Under the pieces are notes generated by a model. That model searched no databases. It worked only from the letters and a program-made list of their open reading frames with translations, and was not told the DNA's origin. A stretch of 64,000 bases of DNA from Paenibacillus puerhi (GTDB lineage Bacteria > Bacillota > Bacilli > Paenibacillales > NBRC-103111), in the NCBI RefSeq assembly GCF_009846885.1, contig NZ_WUWM01000006.1, forward strand, positions 62,001 through 126,000. Reading direction: 5' to 3'. Below, piece by piece: positions 33,929-43,912 of this stretch. The position numbers and the translations under genes are program-made. Position 1 is the stretch's first letter. Each line of letters begins with the position of its first letter.

Positions 33929-36900
33929 TTATTTCAAATAAGCACCTGTTTCACCAATTTTGCCTTTGCCATTGAGCACATACACTCTTGCATTTCCTTT
34001 GCCGGAGCACTCCAGCGTGATGCTGCCGTTCGATACCGTCTTGGTATCGCCCGTCACTGCGTCAACATAGATTCCGTTGGGGATTCCCGTAAAGGTCGCA
34101 TTTCCGGAAATCGTCACCAGCACAAAGCTGTCGATCCCCTTAGCCGTATCTGTAAATCTTCTCTTGAACGCCAGATCGCCGCTTACATTCTCCGTGGAGT
34201 ACTGACCTTTTTGCAGGGCCGGAATGGCTCTTCTGATCAGGTTCAAGCTTCGGATGTGCTGCGCCAGAGGATGTTGGAGCGATTCCGCAAGCGTACCGGT
34301 CGCATTCGTATACTTACCGTAGTCGGTTACCGTCACGCTGCCTTCGATGCGTTCTCCAAAATATGCGCGGCCCGTTGTGCTTAACGGAGCGTTCGGACCT
34401 ACATCAATCACTTTGCCTTTCTGGAATTCAACTTCACTGCCGTAAAAAATCGCCGGTATGCCCCGGAAAGTAAACATGAGATTCAGATTTTCCGCCCAAG
34501 TATCCTGCGTGCCGGCGAATCTTTGATTTTCCGGAGCTTGGTCAGGCGCGTAATCATGCGAATCGATGTACGTTACGTTCCAAGTTGCATCATTGTAGTA
34601 CTGGTCTCCGCTTCTCAAGCTGAATGCTTCTCTTGCCGTCTTAAATGCCCAATGCATCGGGAAGTCGATCACATCCATGCCCGATTTCTTCGAGTAGTCC
34701 GGCGTATGGTAGTTGTTTCCATTTAAGAAAGCGTTGTTCGATGTCGGTTGTCCTGCTGTCGATATGTTGTCTGCCCAATGTTGTTCAACGGACGCCTTGT
34801 TGGAAGCGTAGTCATTCTTGCCGTCGCCCGGATAGGATTTCGATTCTTTCCAAGTATAGAATGGTGTCGAAATCGCCGGAATGCCGCTGTTCCACACATC
34901 CCGATAGCGGGTAGCCACTTCGCCGAAGATAAAGAAGTTCGAGCCGCCTCTTTCCTTCCAGGCAGGCAAGAAATATTTATTAAAATTATAACGGCTCACA
35001 TGCTTCACCGTATCGATGCGGAAAGCGTCAACCCCCATATCGATATACTTATTGTAGGTGTCTGTCAAATATTGGACAACCCTCGGGTCTTCCGTATTCA
35101 AATCCACGCAATCCCCTGCAATCTGCCCCGTTTGTACGGTGTAAGATTCCCAAGAAAGACTTTTCTCGGTATGGTATATATTGTTGTTAATTCCCTCAGT
35201 CTTCATCAAAGCGAGTCTTGCCTGATACTGCTGCTCGGGTGTCATAGAATCGTAGTTTGCAGGCAGCTTATCTGTAATTTTGATCATGTTATTGACTGTA
35301 TCCGGTTTAGTCGGGTCTTTCTTGAACATCGGGAACAGATTCTCTTCACCGAAATTGCCGGTATGATTGACCACGATATCCTGAATAATTTTGAGCCCTT
35401 TGGCATGAGCCGCATTAATCAAATCTTGGTAAGAGGCACCAGCCGACTCATAACGCGGGTCCACTTTGGAAAAATTAATCGCATGGTATCCATGATAATC
35501 ATAACCGCTGGCATTTTGCACGACAGGCGTAATCCAGATGGCGCTAAAGCCAAGGGCTTTAATGTAGTCCAGTTTTTGAATTAGCCCTTTGAAGTCGCCG
35601 CGCCATGCCGGGTCTGAATCAGGATTTCCTGCTTTGGCGTCATCCCAGGCATGCTCGTTGTTGCTCGGATCGCCGTCATAAAATCGGGAAGTAATAACGA
35701 AATAAATCGTGTCCTCGCGGAAATCGCCTCCGCTTTTTCCAATGTTATAGACAAAGCTCTGCGTTGTCTGATTGCCAGCGCCGTCAATAACTAAGAATTT
35801 CATAGTCGTCGACTTGGAAATCAGGATCGACGGTCCGGTCAAGCCGGCCGATGCATTACCGGCAATATAGGTTGGGGAACTTTTCGACGGTTCGGTGCCA
35901 TCCATTGTATAGTACGCGGTTGTAGTTGCAGGCTTGTTATCTTTCACGTTAAAGGATACCGTTACTGCTGTCTCGGAGCGTCCTACCGGCAAATTTGGCG
36001 TGATGCTAGGAGGCTGCGTATCGGCATTCGGATCGATAACATAAGCGAAGGAGCTCACGCTTCCTTCTTGACCGGCTGAATTGATTCCAAACGCTTTGAT
36101 CGTCATCGTTGAAGCAACTTGAATCGCTGAGGTGTAAAGTGTTGACGATCTCGTAGGCGTAGATCCGTCCGTCGTGTAGTAAATTTTATCTCCATTATTG
36201 GTGCTAGATAGCGTCACCGTTTGGGCGGAGTCGTATGTTTTCGGCTCAGGCGAGACCGAAATCGCTGGAATTTTGGGACTCTCTGGATTGACATCATACC
36301 AGACGTTATCGGTGTAATACCAGCCTTCTTTGGCGCTGCGCGTCAAATCCACCGTTTGTTTGCCGCTGCCGTCATTAAAAATCAAGCTCGTGCTTGTTGC
36401 CCCGCTAATCGTATAGCTGTACCAGTCGTTGCCATCGGACTTCATCAGAATGCCCGGCCATGCGCCGCTCGTTGCTACAGTTGTCGGAAGCAAGTTCCAA
36501 TAGTGGATTCTGACCGCTGAATTCCAGTTCGAAGGTTTTTTGACATGCACCGTTAACCCGGTTGTCTTGGGGTCAATCACATAAGCGAAGCTGTTTACAC
36601 TGCCCTCCTGACCGGCCGCGTTAACTCCGAACGCTTTGATGGTCATCGATGATGCCACTTGAATCGCTGAGGTGTAAAGTGTTGATGATGTCGTAGGAGT
36701 AGAACCGTCCGTTGTGTAGTAAATCTTATCTCCATTGTTGGTGCTAGATAGCGTCACCGATTGGGGGGTACTGTATGTTTTCGGCTCGGGCGAGACCGAA
36801 ATCACAGGGGTTTTAGGGCCCTCCGGATTTGAATCATACCAGACGTTATCGGTGTAATACCAGCCTTCTTTGGCGCTGCGCGTCAAATCCGCCGTTTGCT

Positions 36901-37654
36901 TGCCGCTGCCGTCATTAAAAATCAAGCTCGTGCTGGCTGCCCCGCTAATCGTATAGCTGTACCAGTCGTTGCCGTCTGACTTCATCAGAATGCCCGGCCA
37001 CGCGCCGCTCGTTGCTACAGTTGTCGGAAGCAAGTTCCAATAGTGGATTCTGAGCGCTGAATTCCAGTTCGAAGGTTTTTTGACATGAACCGTTAACCCG
37101 GTTTGGGCTTGGGGTGTATCACCGGGTAAAACGGTTACATAGTCGAGATTAATATTTCCGCTATCTCCTGAATCATATTTATATGTGATCGTATTATTCC
37201 CTGCAATTAACGTAAGGGATTCCGTTTTGTCCCCCCACGTATCCCAATTTGCCAAATTTGGCAGAGTCGTCTTTTTGACGGCTGATCCATTGACAATGAT
37301 GGAAACCGTTTTGGCACTGCCTGTCGCATTGGCATAGCGGAGCGTTGCATCATAACTTCCTGCTGAAGTAGCCTGAACGGTAAAAGTCGTGGTTGCACCG
37401 GCATTTTCGTATCCATCGATAAAGCCAGTTCCGGTGTACCCGCTGTGATTGGTATTTAGCTTAGCCCCGTCTGATAATGCAGCATTTTCAGCCTCGTATT
37501 TTCCATTGGCAGCTGCCGCTGTCGTATTTTCATGCGTAACTGGATCATTCGTATTAGATACGGCCACTGCCCCGCCCGTAAACGTAAACAAACTCAAACA
37601 AATCGAAAATACAAGAAGCAAAGTAAACAGTTTCCTTGATATGCTTTCTTTCAA
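33929..37654 (-). CDS. Secreted multidomain alpha-amylase (GH13)
   Basis: A 1241-residue extracellular enzyme. Signal peptide about 1-32. A CBM35-like carbohydrate module about 50-178 (YEAENAALSDGAKL). Then two nearly identical tandem units, each a CBM26-like starch-binding module (TGLTVHVKKPSNWNSA, EGWYYTDNVWYD) plus a chitobiase-C-like beta-sandwich (DKIYYTTDGSTPT), spanning about 180-545. A third sandwich about 550-640. The GH13 barrel begins REDTIYFVITSRFYDGDP. Catalytic residues: nucleophile Asp881 (AFRIDTVKH), acid/base Glu912 (FGEVATR), third Asp1034 (DSHDY). It hydrolyses alpha-1,4 bonds in starch outside the cell. The TTG start has AGGAGG eight bases upstream. Two cre-like boxes upstream suggest glucose repression. 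Confidence 0.96.
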   Translation of the reverse strand: MKESISRKLFTLLLVFSICLSLFTFTGGAVAVSNTNDPVTHENTTAAAANGKYEAENAALSDGAKLNTNHSGYTGTGFIDGYENAGATTTFTVQATSAGSYDATLRYANATGSAKTVSIIVNGSAVKKTTLPNLANWDTWGDKTESLTLIAGNNTITYKYDSGDSGNINLDYVTVLPGDTPQAQTGLTVHVKKPSNWNSALRIHYWNLLPTTVATSGAWPGILMKSDGNDWYSYTISGAASTSLIFNDGSGKQTADLTRSAKEGWYYTDNVWYDSNPEGPKTPVISVSPEPKTYSTPQSVTLSSTNNGDKIYYTTDGSTPTTSSTLYTSAIQVASSMTIKAFGVNAAGQEGSVNSFAYVIDPKTTGLTVHVKKPSNWNSAVRIHYWNLLPTTVATSGAWPGILMKSDGNDWYSYTISGATSTSLIFNDGSGKQTVDLTRSAKEGWYYTDNVWYDVNPESPKIPAISVSPEPKTYDSAQTVTLSSTNNGDKIYYTTDGSTPTRSSTLYTSAIQVASTMTIKAFGINSAGQEGSVSSFAYVIDPNADTQPPSITPNLPVGRSETAVTVSFNVKDNKPATTTAYYTMDGTEPSKSSPTYIAGNASAGLTGPSILISKSTTMKFLVIDGAGNQTTQSFVYNIGKSGGDFREDTIYFVITSRFYDGDPSNNEHAWDDAKAGNPDSDPAWRGDFKGLIQKLDYIKALGFSAIWITPVVQNASGYDYHGYHAINFSKVDPRYESAGASYQDLINAAHAKGLKIIQDIVVNHTGNFGEENLFPMFKKDPTKPDTVNNMIKITDKLPANYDSMTPEQQYQARLALMKTEGINNNIYHTEKSLSWESYTVQTGQIAGDCVDLNTEDPRVVQYLTDTYNKYIDMGVDAFRIDTVKHVSRYNFNKYFLPAWKERGGSNFFIFGEVATRYRDVWNSGIPAISTPFYTWKESKSYPGDGKNDYASNKASVEQHWADNISTAGQPTSNNAFLNGNNYHTPDYSKKSGMDVIDFPMHWAFKTAREAFSLRSGDQYYNDATWNVTYIDSHDYAPDQAPENQRFAGTQDTWAENLNLMFTFRGIPAIFYGSEVEFQKGKVIDVGPNAPLSTTGRAYFGERIEGSVTVTDYGKYTNATGTLAESLQHPLAQHIRSLNLIRRAIPALQKGQYSTENVSGDLAFKRRFTDTAKGIDSFVLVTISGNATFTGIPNGIYVDAVTGDTKTVSNGSITLECSGKGNARVYVLNGKGKIGETGAYLK
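36031..37101. repeat. 540-bp tandem duplication inside the amylase gene
   Basis: Bases 36031-36561 and 36571-37101 are near-identical at an offset of exactly 540 bp (180 codons); for example GAATCGCTGAGGTGTAAAG occurs at both 36120 and 36660. Each copy encodes one CBM26-like module plus one chitobiase-C-like sandwich. The frame is kept. Confidence 0.9.
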
Positions 37655-37735
37655 GTGTACATCCTCCTCTTTGTAAAGGCATACTAGCTTCCAAATAAAT
37701 CAGCAAAATCGACCTTCAAACTAGCAGACTGTGTG

Positions 37736-37750
37736 AGAAAACGTTTGCAC
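37736..37750 (-). promoter_or_regulatory. cre-like box upstream of the amylase gene
   Basis: On the minus strand GTGCAAACGTTTTCT matches the cre consensus WTGNAANCGNWNNCW except at the first base. It lies 81 bases before the TTG start. Confidence 0.6.
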
Positions 37751-37821
37751 AAATTCCAGCAGAGCTTTTTAATTACGTGGTCGCTTTAAAGTAGTGCTCC
37801 TATCAAGTGCAAAGAATCCTT

Positions 37822-37836
37822 TTGACAACGCTTACA
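37822..37836. promoter_or_regulatory. Second cre-like box upstream of the amylase gene
   Basis: On the plus strand TTGACAACGCTTACA matches the cre consensus at 14 of 15 positions. It is 86 bases from the first box. The rest of the 618-bp gap between amylase and GH42 holds no recognisable gene; a plain hairpin (CGGGTAGT/ACTACCCG) lies at 38215-38245. Confidence 0.5.
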
Positions 37837-38272
37837 TCATTAAACCATGCTCAGCATGACAAGGTTACGCTTGTCGTTTCTTTCTCGCCCCCCTTCAGAG
37901 GTTGATTCTATTTTCTCACCCCCTCTCCATATTTAATGAGCATTGGACTGAATCAGGAAAGAAAACTGTTTTATTATAAATTCAGGAGATCGTTCTGGTT
38001 ATTCAGCTAAATGCGCAAAGGTTTGCATAATACTGTAAAGCTCATTGAGGAAATTAAAAAAAGTAGTAGGGGTTGTAATAAACTGGAATCTTAATTATTA
38101 TCTCAATGTCCTTGTTCTTCGTCAATAGTGTAACCAACATTTTTTATAGGGAATTTCAGCGCCTGGAACGGGGACCGTTGAAACGTTTTTTATTCTGAAC
38201 CATGTCACATAGTTCGGGTAGTACCGGCGAAGCTGACACTACCCGCAAAGTGGATATAACGAGTGCATTCAT

Positions 38273-40291
38273 CTAACAATCTGCTGTGCATTCTACAATC
38301 CGGACGCCCCAGCGCTCCAGTCCAACCGTGTCCCCGGTTTGAACCGTCTGTCCGCTCAAGAGCTCGGTGCCAGCCGGGTATCGGTATACCATGTTTACAG
38401 GCTCGTCAGAGTAGTTGAAGAAAAACCGGATGGTATTTCCCGACGGGGTTGTACCCTTCTTGGTGATTACCGGGAAGACAAGCCCTTGCTCCTTGCCCCA
38501 TAAGCCCGCCAGCTTCACGGTTTCCGACAGCACCTCACCCATTATGGCTTGAGTGACGAAGCATCCGATATAGGTTGCTGTACCTTTTCCGAAACGGTTG
38601 CGGGTGATCGCAGCGTATTCGCCCCAATGCGGATGGTCGTAATAAGCCAGTACTTCGGCGGTTAACGGGGTAATAAGCTCCATCCATGTATGGATTCGGT
38701 TATTTTCTTCCCCGACTTTGTAGGGATCACCCTTCAAGGATACCTTCTTTGGCTCCACGAACATGCTGTACGTGATTCCGCAAACATCCCCGATGATCCC
38801 TGGCTGCTTGGACGTGCGGACCTTCACGGTATCGTCCGTAAATCCAGACTTGAAGGTGTAGACCACATGTCCCCCATTGTCCACAAACCGGTTCAACCGG
38901 TGAAGAAGGTCATCTGGTGCAGCATATAACGCGGGAACGATCAACAGATCGTAATCCTCCATATTCTCGCTGCTGGGATACAGGAAATCGCACCCGATGT
39001 TCCTCTTATATAGTTCATCATAAACAAGTCGAACCACATCATTATAATTGTAAGTGGAAGAGAAGTTCCGTTTGAACCACTCCATGGCCGTAAGTGCTTC
39101 ATTACTAACCAAAATGCCGATCCGATTCTTGATCCGGAAATTCACCAGCTTCGGGGATAATTTCGCCATGTCGCGGCCGATGGTGCAAGCCTCCAGGTAA
39201 ACCGGATTCGGTTCGAAATCGTGGCTTAACAGACCCTTCCAATATGTCTCGATGGAATTATGGATCGAATGCCAATGCCAGTATGCTACCATTTGGGCGC
39301 CTGAGGCCAAGTGGCTGAACGCCTGGAGCCGAAGCTGGCCCGGATACGGGGTCCACTGGGCGAAGGCTTGCGCTTCGGTCTCAAGCACAAGGTAATTTGC
39401 GCCGCCCTTCAGTGAGCGGGCCACGTCCCCTCCGAAGGATATTTCGATTCCAGTCAGATCATCCTGGGACGGGTGGTAAATATCCACCCCGGCGATATCA
39501 AAGGGCTTTGACGCTTCGAAATGGTTTACATCTGGTTGAATCCCGTAAGAGTAACCCCGCCACTCGAAATCAAAATTCTGGGTAACGAACTGATCAGGTC
39601 GTTTGTATTCCTTCACCAAAGCCGCATGCCAAGCTAGGAAATCCGTGACAAGCTTTCGCTGGAATCGGGCGAACTCTGAACCAAGGCTGCCGTTGATGGT
39701 GCCGACCAACGAGGGAAAGTCCTCCCACGCATTAATCCGGTTACTCCAATAGTCCAAGCCGAAGGCTTGGTTGATGGCATCGAGGTTGTTGAACTTCTCT
39801 CGCATATGTTTAATGAAAAGTAGTTGAACATTGGTACCGCAGGTGTGGTAATGCTTAGTCTCATTATCCGTCTGGTAGCCGATGACCGCCGGGTGGTTCG
39901 CTACGCGGCTGATCAATTTCCTGATAATACGCTCGGCGTAAAACAGATAAGTTGGATTGGTGATATCCATGATCTGCCGTGGACCGTATTTTCCCGGACC
40001 TTGCGGGGTGACCGCCAAAACGTCAGGGTGTTCTTTGACCATCCACGTTGGTACTGAATAGGTCGGGGTCCCTACAATCACGTGGATCCCGGCCCGATGC
40101 ATGGCATCCAGCACACGATCCACGGAGGTGAAATCGAAAACCCCATTTTGGGGTTCATGGGTGCTCCAGGTAGATTCTGCGATCCGGACCACGTTGATTC
40201 CTGCCTCTTTCATCAACTCGATGTCCATCTCTAGCCGATCATAAGGCATGTACTCATCATAGTAGGCAACGCCGTACAGCAATTTGTCCAT
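38273..40291 (-). CDS. Beta-galactosidase, GH42
   Basis: About 672 residues, cytoplasmic. It begins KLLYGVAYYDEYMPYDRL. The acid/base is the Glu in YQTDNETKHYH (about residue 144) and the nucleophile the Glu in LVLETEAQAFAQW (about residue 304), followed by the trimerisation and C-terminal domains. It cleaves terminal beta-galactosides. The ATG at 40291 is preferred; another ATG three codons upstream sits only a base or two from its GGGAAGGG site. It ends a minus-strand group with an epimerase, an EamA transporter and a sugar importer, so it probably acts on an imported oligosaccharide (for example a galacto- or arabinogalacto-oligosaccharide). No signal peptide. Confidence 0.94.
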   Translation of the reverse strand: MDKLLYGVAYYDEYMPYDRLEMDIELMKEAGINVVRIAESTWSTHEPQNGVFDFTSVDRVLDAMHRAGIHVIVGTPTYSVPTWMVKEHPDVLAVTPQGPGKYGPRQIMDITNPTYLFYAERIIRKLISRVANHPAVIGYQTDNETKHYHTCGTNVQLLFIKHMREKFNNLDAINQAFGLDYWSNRINAWEDFPSLVGTINGSLGSEFARFQRKLVTDFLAWHAALVKEYKRPDQFVTQNFDFEWRGYSYGIQPDVNHFEASKPFDIAGVDIYHPSQDDLTGIEISFGGDVARSLKGGANYLVLETEAQAFAQWTPYPGQLRLQAFSHLASGAQMVAYWHWHSIHNSIETYWKGLLSHDFEPNPVYLEACTIGRDMAKLSPKLVNFRIKNRIGILVSNEALTAMEWFKRNFSSTYNYNDVVRLVYDELYKRNIGCDFLYPSSENMEDYDLLIVPALYAAPDDLLHRLNRFVDNGGHVVYTFKSGFTDDTVKVRTSKQPGIIGDVCGITYSMFVEPKKVSLKGDPYKVGEENNRIHTWMELITPLTAEVLAYYDHPHWGEYAAITRNRFGKGTATYIGCFVTQAIMGEVLSETVKLAGLWGKEQGLVFPVITKKGTTPSGNTIRFFFNYSDEPVNMVYRYPAGTELLSGQTVQTGDTVGLERWGVRIVECTADC

Positions 40292-40359
40292 TCCTATCAT
40301 ACCCTTCCCTTATCTGCTCCAATGACGATTGTATGAAACAAACATAGACATAAGTTGAT

Positions 40360-41211
40360 CTAGACTTCCTTCAATAACCGCTCCAAATTGCCGTAGCTGA
40401 TGGCCACGCCTTCAACCTCATCTCTGGTCGTCACGTCCTGCTCGACAAAAATATACTCTGCGGAGCCGATCTTTCGTGCTGCTTCAATAATCCCGCGTAT
40501 ATTCAGCGTGCCAGTGCCGACTTCGCAGAAATGGGCAGGATCCTGCGTTTTATACAGCTCGTCGATCGTAATGTTGCTCGTTGCTCCAAATACATCAAAC
40601 CAGTTCACATGCTGTGTAGTGACCGGCAAATCCTTTTGATGCAGCTTTGTGCAGCGGTCCCCCAATTTATGAAGCCATGCGATCGGATCAGCTCCTCCCC
40701 TCACTGCCCAGTACGAATCGAATTCGAAATGAATCAAATCTTTCTTCATGTTGTGCAGCATGATATCCATCACAGTCTCGCCTTCAAATTGCTGAAATTC
40801 CTGAAAATGGTTATGATAATACAGGCCCAGCCCGTTCGTTTTGCAAAGCTCGCCGTAACGGTTGAATGATTCGCAAAATCGGAGCACATCGTCTTTATTC
40901 GAGAAAAAGGCAACGGAGCAGCCGATGGCCGGGCTGCCGATCATATGGTTAGCCTCGATGATCCCTTCCCATTCCGTCTCTTCATTGATATGGGTATGAC
41001 AGCCGACCACTTTCATCCCGAGCCGATCGAGCTGTGCCCGTACTTCCTTCGGCGACAGCCCGCCGACTAGGCTTAAGCCTTCGTTAGTTTTTCGGATGAC
41101 CATTTCCAGGTTTCTATAGCCGATGCCCGCCAATTTTTCCAATGTCCCTATAAAATCTTGCCTGAGTGCGTTTTTGACTGAATATAGCTGCAGTCCCATA
41201 GATAAACTCAT
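40360..41211 (-). CDS. Sugar phosphate isomerase/epimerase (TIM barrel)
   Basis: A 283-residue AP-endonuclease-2-like TIM barrel of the kind found in sugar catabolic loci. Motifs are SMGLQLYSVKNALRQDF at the start, the metal-site histidine in VVGCHTHINEE, YYHNHFQEF, HFEFDSYW, LHQKD and a final EYIFVEQD. It should bind a divalent metal and isomerise or epimerise a sugar or cyclitol; the exact substrate is not determined. It lies 68 bases upstream of the GH42 gene and 32 bases downstream of an EamA transporter. Confidence 0.88.
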   Translation of the reverse strand: MSLSMGLQLYSVKNALRQDFIGTLEKLAGIGYRNLEMVIRKTNEGLSLVGGLSPKEVRAQLDRLGMKVVGCHTHINEETEWEGIIEANHMIGSPAIGCSVAFFSNKDDVLRFCESFNRYGELCKTNGLGLYYHNHFQEFQQFEGETVMDIMLHNMKKDLIHFEFDSYWAVRGGADPIAWLHKLGDRCTKLHQKDLPVTTQHVNWFDVFGATSNITIDELYKTQDPAHFCEVGTGTLNIRGIIEAARKIGSAEYIFVEQDVTTRDEVEGVAISYGNLERLLKEV

Positions 41212-41243
41212 ACTTCATACCCTCCGTGGATGTGGTCTTGACA

Positions 41244-42155
41244 TTAATTTTCTATTGAGCTGCCGAGTTGTAATTGTTTTTTATTTCGAATTAATGAAAT
41301 TATGACGCCTGAAATAACAAGAAAGGCTCCCGCTATTTGACTGATTAGCACATCCTCTCCCATTACCATACTCATAATCATGGAAGTAATAGGAACGAAG
41401 TTAAAGAATAGTCCCGTGCGAGTAACTCCAAGTTGGGATATGCCTTTGTTCCACCATAAATAGGCCAGCACTGAACCGAATAATGCGATGAAACCAATAA
41501 TAAGCCAAACGTCCGTCAAGTTAACCAAATGATCAGGTTTTAACTCAATTGGGAAGTTCATAAATGGAATAAAACAAATGGCTCCAAAAAACATAGTAAG
41601 TGCCGTTGTTTTTTGAGGAGTGCTATCTTTTAAATACTTTCTTCCTAATACTCCGTACAGAGCCCAACAAGAATTTCCACCCAATACTAACAAATCTCCA
41701 ACAGATACTGAACTCAACTTTGTGATGGAACCTGCCGTAATTACAAACCAGACTCCTATCAAGGAGAGGATCATGCCAAGTACTTGTTGCCTGTGTATCC
41801 GTTCCCTTAATATCAAAAATGAACAAATTAAGGTTACAGTTGGATTCGCTGCAGTGATTAGGGCAGTGTTTACTGCCGAAGTATAGGCCAATCCGCTAAA
41901 AACTAATGCGTTAGTCATGAAAATTCCAATTACTCCTATAAAGAAATAATGGACTAAATTAGACTTCAACTCCTGATAGGTCGGCCTCTCCTTTAAGTAA
42001 TAAATAAAAAGCAAACAACATGTTGCTATTAAAAATCTCCAGCCTACAACATTCATCGGACCAATAGCACTAACGGCTAATTTCCCTAAATTAAAGCTCA
42101 CACCCCATAAAATCGCTGATCCAATGGGCAACAAATATATCATTCCGTTTTTCAC
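41244..42155 (-). CDS. EamA/DMT-superfamily transporter
   Basis: A 303-residue membrane protein with ten predicted helices in two EamA halves: GSAILWGVSFNLGKLAV near the start, and the second half begins SCWALYGVLGRKYLK near residue 165. It exports or imports small metabolites; the substrate is unknown. The GTG start has AAAGGA upstream. Its codon and base use is more AT-rich than the flanking sugar genes. It sits inside the galactoside locus between the permeases and the epimerase, which is unusual. Confidence 0.9.
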   Translation of the reverse strand: MKNGMIYLLPIGSAILWGVSFNLGKLAVSAIGPMNVVGWRFLIATCCLLFIYYLKERPTYQELKSNLVHYFFIGVIGIFMTNALVFSGLAYTSAVNTALITAANPTVTLICSFLILRERIHRQQVLGMILSLIGVWFVITAGSITKLSSVSVGDLLVLGGNSCWALYGVLGRKYLKDSTPQKTTALTMFFGAICFIPFMNFPIELKPDHLVNLTDVWLIIGFIALFGSVLAYLWWNKGISQLGVTRTGLFFNFVPITSMIMSMVMGEDVLISQIAGAFLVISGVIISLIRNKKQLQLGSSIEN

Positions 42156-42192
42156 TTGTGTCGGTCCTTTACATTTTTAATTGATCACGTTC

Positions 42193-43020
42193 TCAACCTT
42201 TAACCGCACCTTCCGCTATCCCAGATACAATAAATTTCTGGAAAATCGCATAAATGATAATAACCGGAATCGCCGTCAGCACCAATGCCGCCAAAATCAA
42301 TGACCAGTCTTTCGTATATTCGCCGAATAATTTATTGGTAGATAGAATGAGCGTGTAATCGTTAGTGTCCTGAATCATCAGCAAAGGCAGGAGGAAATCG
42401 TTCCAAATCCACAAAAAGTTCAGTATACCTGCGGTAACTGTTATCGGCAGCAGCAAGGGAAGAATAATGGTCGTAAAAGTCCGGAGCTGACCGCAGCCGT
42501 CAATATGAGCAGATTCCTCCAGCTCGCGCGGAATGGACTTCACAAACCCATGGTACAAAAAAATCGCCATATTCACGCCTAGACCGATATAAATGACGGC
42601 CAGTCCGTAGATGCTTCCTTGCAGCGATAAACTTTTGGTCGTTTTCACCAACGGAATCATGATCGATTGGAATGGCACCAGCATGGAAGCGATGAAAAGG
42701 AAGAAAATGAAGCTGCTCAACTTTCCGGGCGTTCGGGATAGCTTGTAGCCTGCCATAGAAGCGAACAATAAGATACCGCCGATCCCGAGCACCGAGACAA
42801 TCACTGTATTGCCAAGACTCGACAGCAATTGCGTCTTCTGAAGTGCTTCCGAGTAGTTTTGAACTTGCAGAGCCGTCGGCAACGACAAGATGGAGCTGAA
42901 CATTTCTTTCTCTGTTTTGAACGAGTTCAAGACAGTCACATACAGAGGGAAAAAGGAAACGATCGCAAACAGCGACAGTACGATGGTAATGACGATGGAG
43001 CCCAACCTCGCCTTTCTCAT
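42193..43020 (-). CDS. Sugar ABC transporter permease, MalG/CUT1 type
   Basis: A 275-residue membrane protein with six helices, the second permease of the galactoside importer. The EAA loop is ELEESAHIDGCGQLRTFTTI, and it ends FIVSGIAEGAVKG, typical of this subfamily. Its start overlaps the stop of the first permease by four bases (ATGA). No ATPase is encoded locally, so a shared MsmX-type ATPase is expected. Confidence 0.94.
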   Translation of the reverse strand: MRKARLGSIVITIVLSLFAIVSFFPLYVTVLNSFKTEKEMFSSILSLPTALQVQNYSEALQKTQLLSSLGNTVIVSVLGIGGILLFASMAGYKLSRTPGKLSSFIFFLFIASMLVPFQSIMIPLVKTTKSLSLQGSIYGLAVIYIGLGVNMAIFLYHGFVKSIPRELEESAHIDGCGQLRTFTTIILPLLLPITVTAGILNFLWIWNDFLLPLLMIQDTNDYTLILSTNKLFGEYTKDWSLILAALVLTAIPVIIIYAIFQKFIVSGIAEGAVKG

Positions 43021-43892
43021 GCTTCCACCTCCCGCTTCTTCATCACAAATACCTGAACAAAGGTAAACAGCATAATCATGATGAAGAGTAGCGCCGATTT
43101 GGCACTGGCATACCCGTAACGGAAGTTATTAGAAAATGCTTCTTCAAATATATTCATCGTAATCACCTGAGTCGCCCTGCCCGGTCCTCCGCCGGTCAAT
43201 CCATAGACGACGTCGAAAACCTTAAACGAGCTATTCAAAGTGAGAAAGAAGCAAATCGTGAAGGCATGCGTAATCATCGGCAGCGTGATATGAACAAGGG
43301 ATTGAACGGGACTGGCCCCGTCGATAATGGCAGCCTCTCGAAGAGATTGCGGCACTCCCTGCAAGGCGGCCAAATAAATAATCATCATATACCCGACACC
43401 GTGCCATAAAGAAACGATGACGATGGAGAAAAAGGCCGCCTTCGGATTCCCGACCCACTCTTGATTTAGAAACAACAAGCCGGTCTTGGCGGCAAGCTGA
43501 GGCAGTACTTGCGTAAACATGAAGGTCCATATGAAGGCGCTGATAATCAAACTGACCATGTTCGGCATAAAAAAGATTGTTCTGAAAAAACCTTTCGTTT
43601 TCTGCCTCGACTCAACGAGAGTCGCAAGCAGGAGCGCAATCACATTCTGCGCGATGACCATGAAAATGACAAATTGCAGAGTAAACCAAATCGAATGAAG
43701 GAATTCAGGATCGTCCGTAACCGCTTCAACAAAGTTGTCTAAGCCTATGAAATGATAGCTTTTGGCGAGTCCGTTCCAATCCGTAAAGCTGTAGTAAAAG
43801 CCACCTAAAGTTGGAATCAATAGCAAAACAAAATAAGTAAGGAATGCCGGGGCGACAAATGCGAGCAAGACCAGATGTTTGTTCTTCATCAT
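43017..43892 (-). CDS. Sugar ABC transporter permease, MalF/CUT1 type
   Basis: A 291-residue membrane protein with six helices. It carries the EAA loop SLREAAIIDGASPVQSLVHI and the LTGGGPGRATQVITMNIFEE stretch before the last helix. GGAGG stands eight bases before the ATG. It follows the binding-protein gene after a perfect 13-bp stem-loop. Confidence 0.94.
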   Translation of the reverse strand: MMKNKHLVLLAFVAPAFLTYFVLLLIPTLGGFYYSFTDWNGLAKSYHFIGLDNFVEAVTDDPEFLHSIWFTLQFVIFMVIAQNVIALLLATLVESRQKTKGFFRTIFFMPNMVSLIISAFIWTFMFTQVLPQLAAKTGLLFLNQEWVGNPKAAFFSIVIVSLWHGVGYMMIIYLAALQGVPQSLREAAIIDGASPVQSLVHITLPMITHAFTICFFLTLNSSFKVFDVVYGLTGGGPGRATQVITMNIFEEAFSNNFRYGYASAKSALLFIMIMLFTFVQVFVMKKREVEA

Positions 43893-43912
43893 TGTGTGTA
43901 CCTCCAGTAAGA

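Noticed and set aside
34748..35584. 278-codon plus-strand frame
   Set aside because: Antisense of the amylase catalytic domain, no start signal.
36031..37101. Possible CRISPR or satellite array
   Set aside because: Only two long copies in frame within a coding gene; it is a domain duplication.
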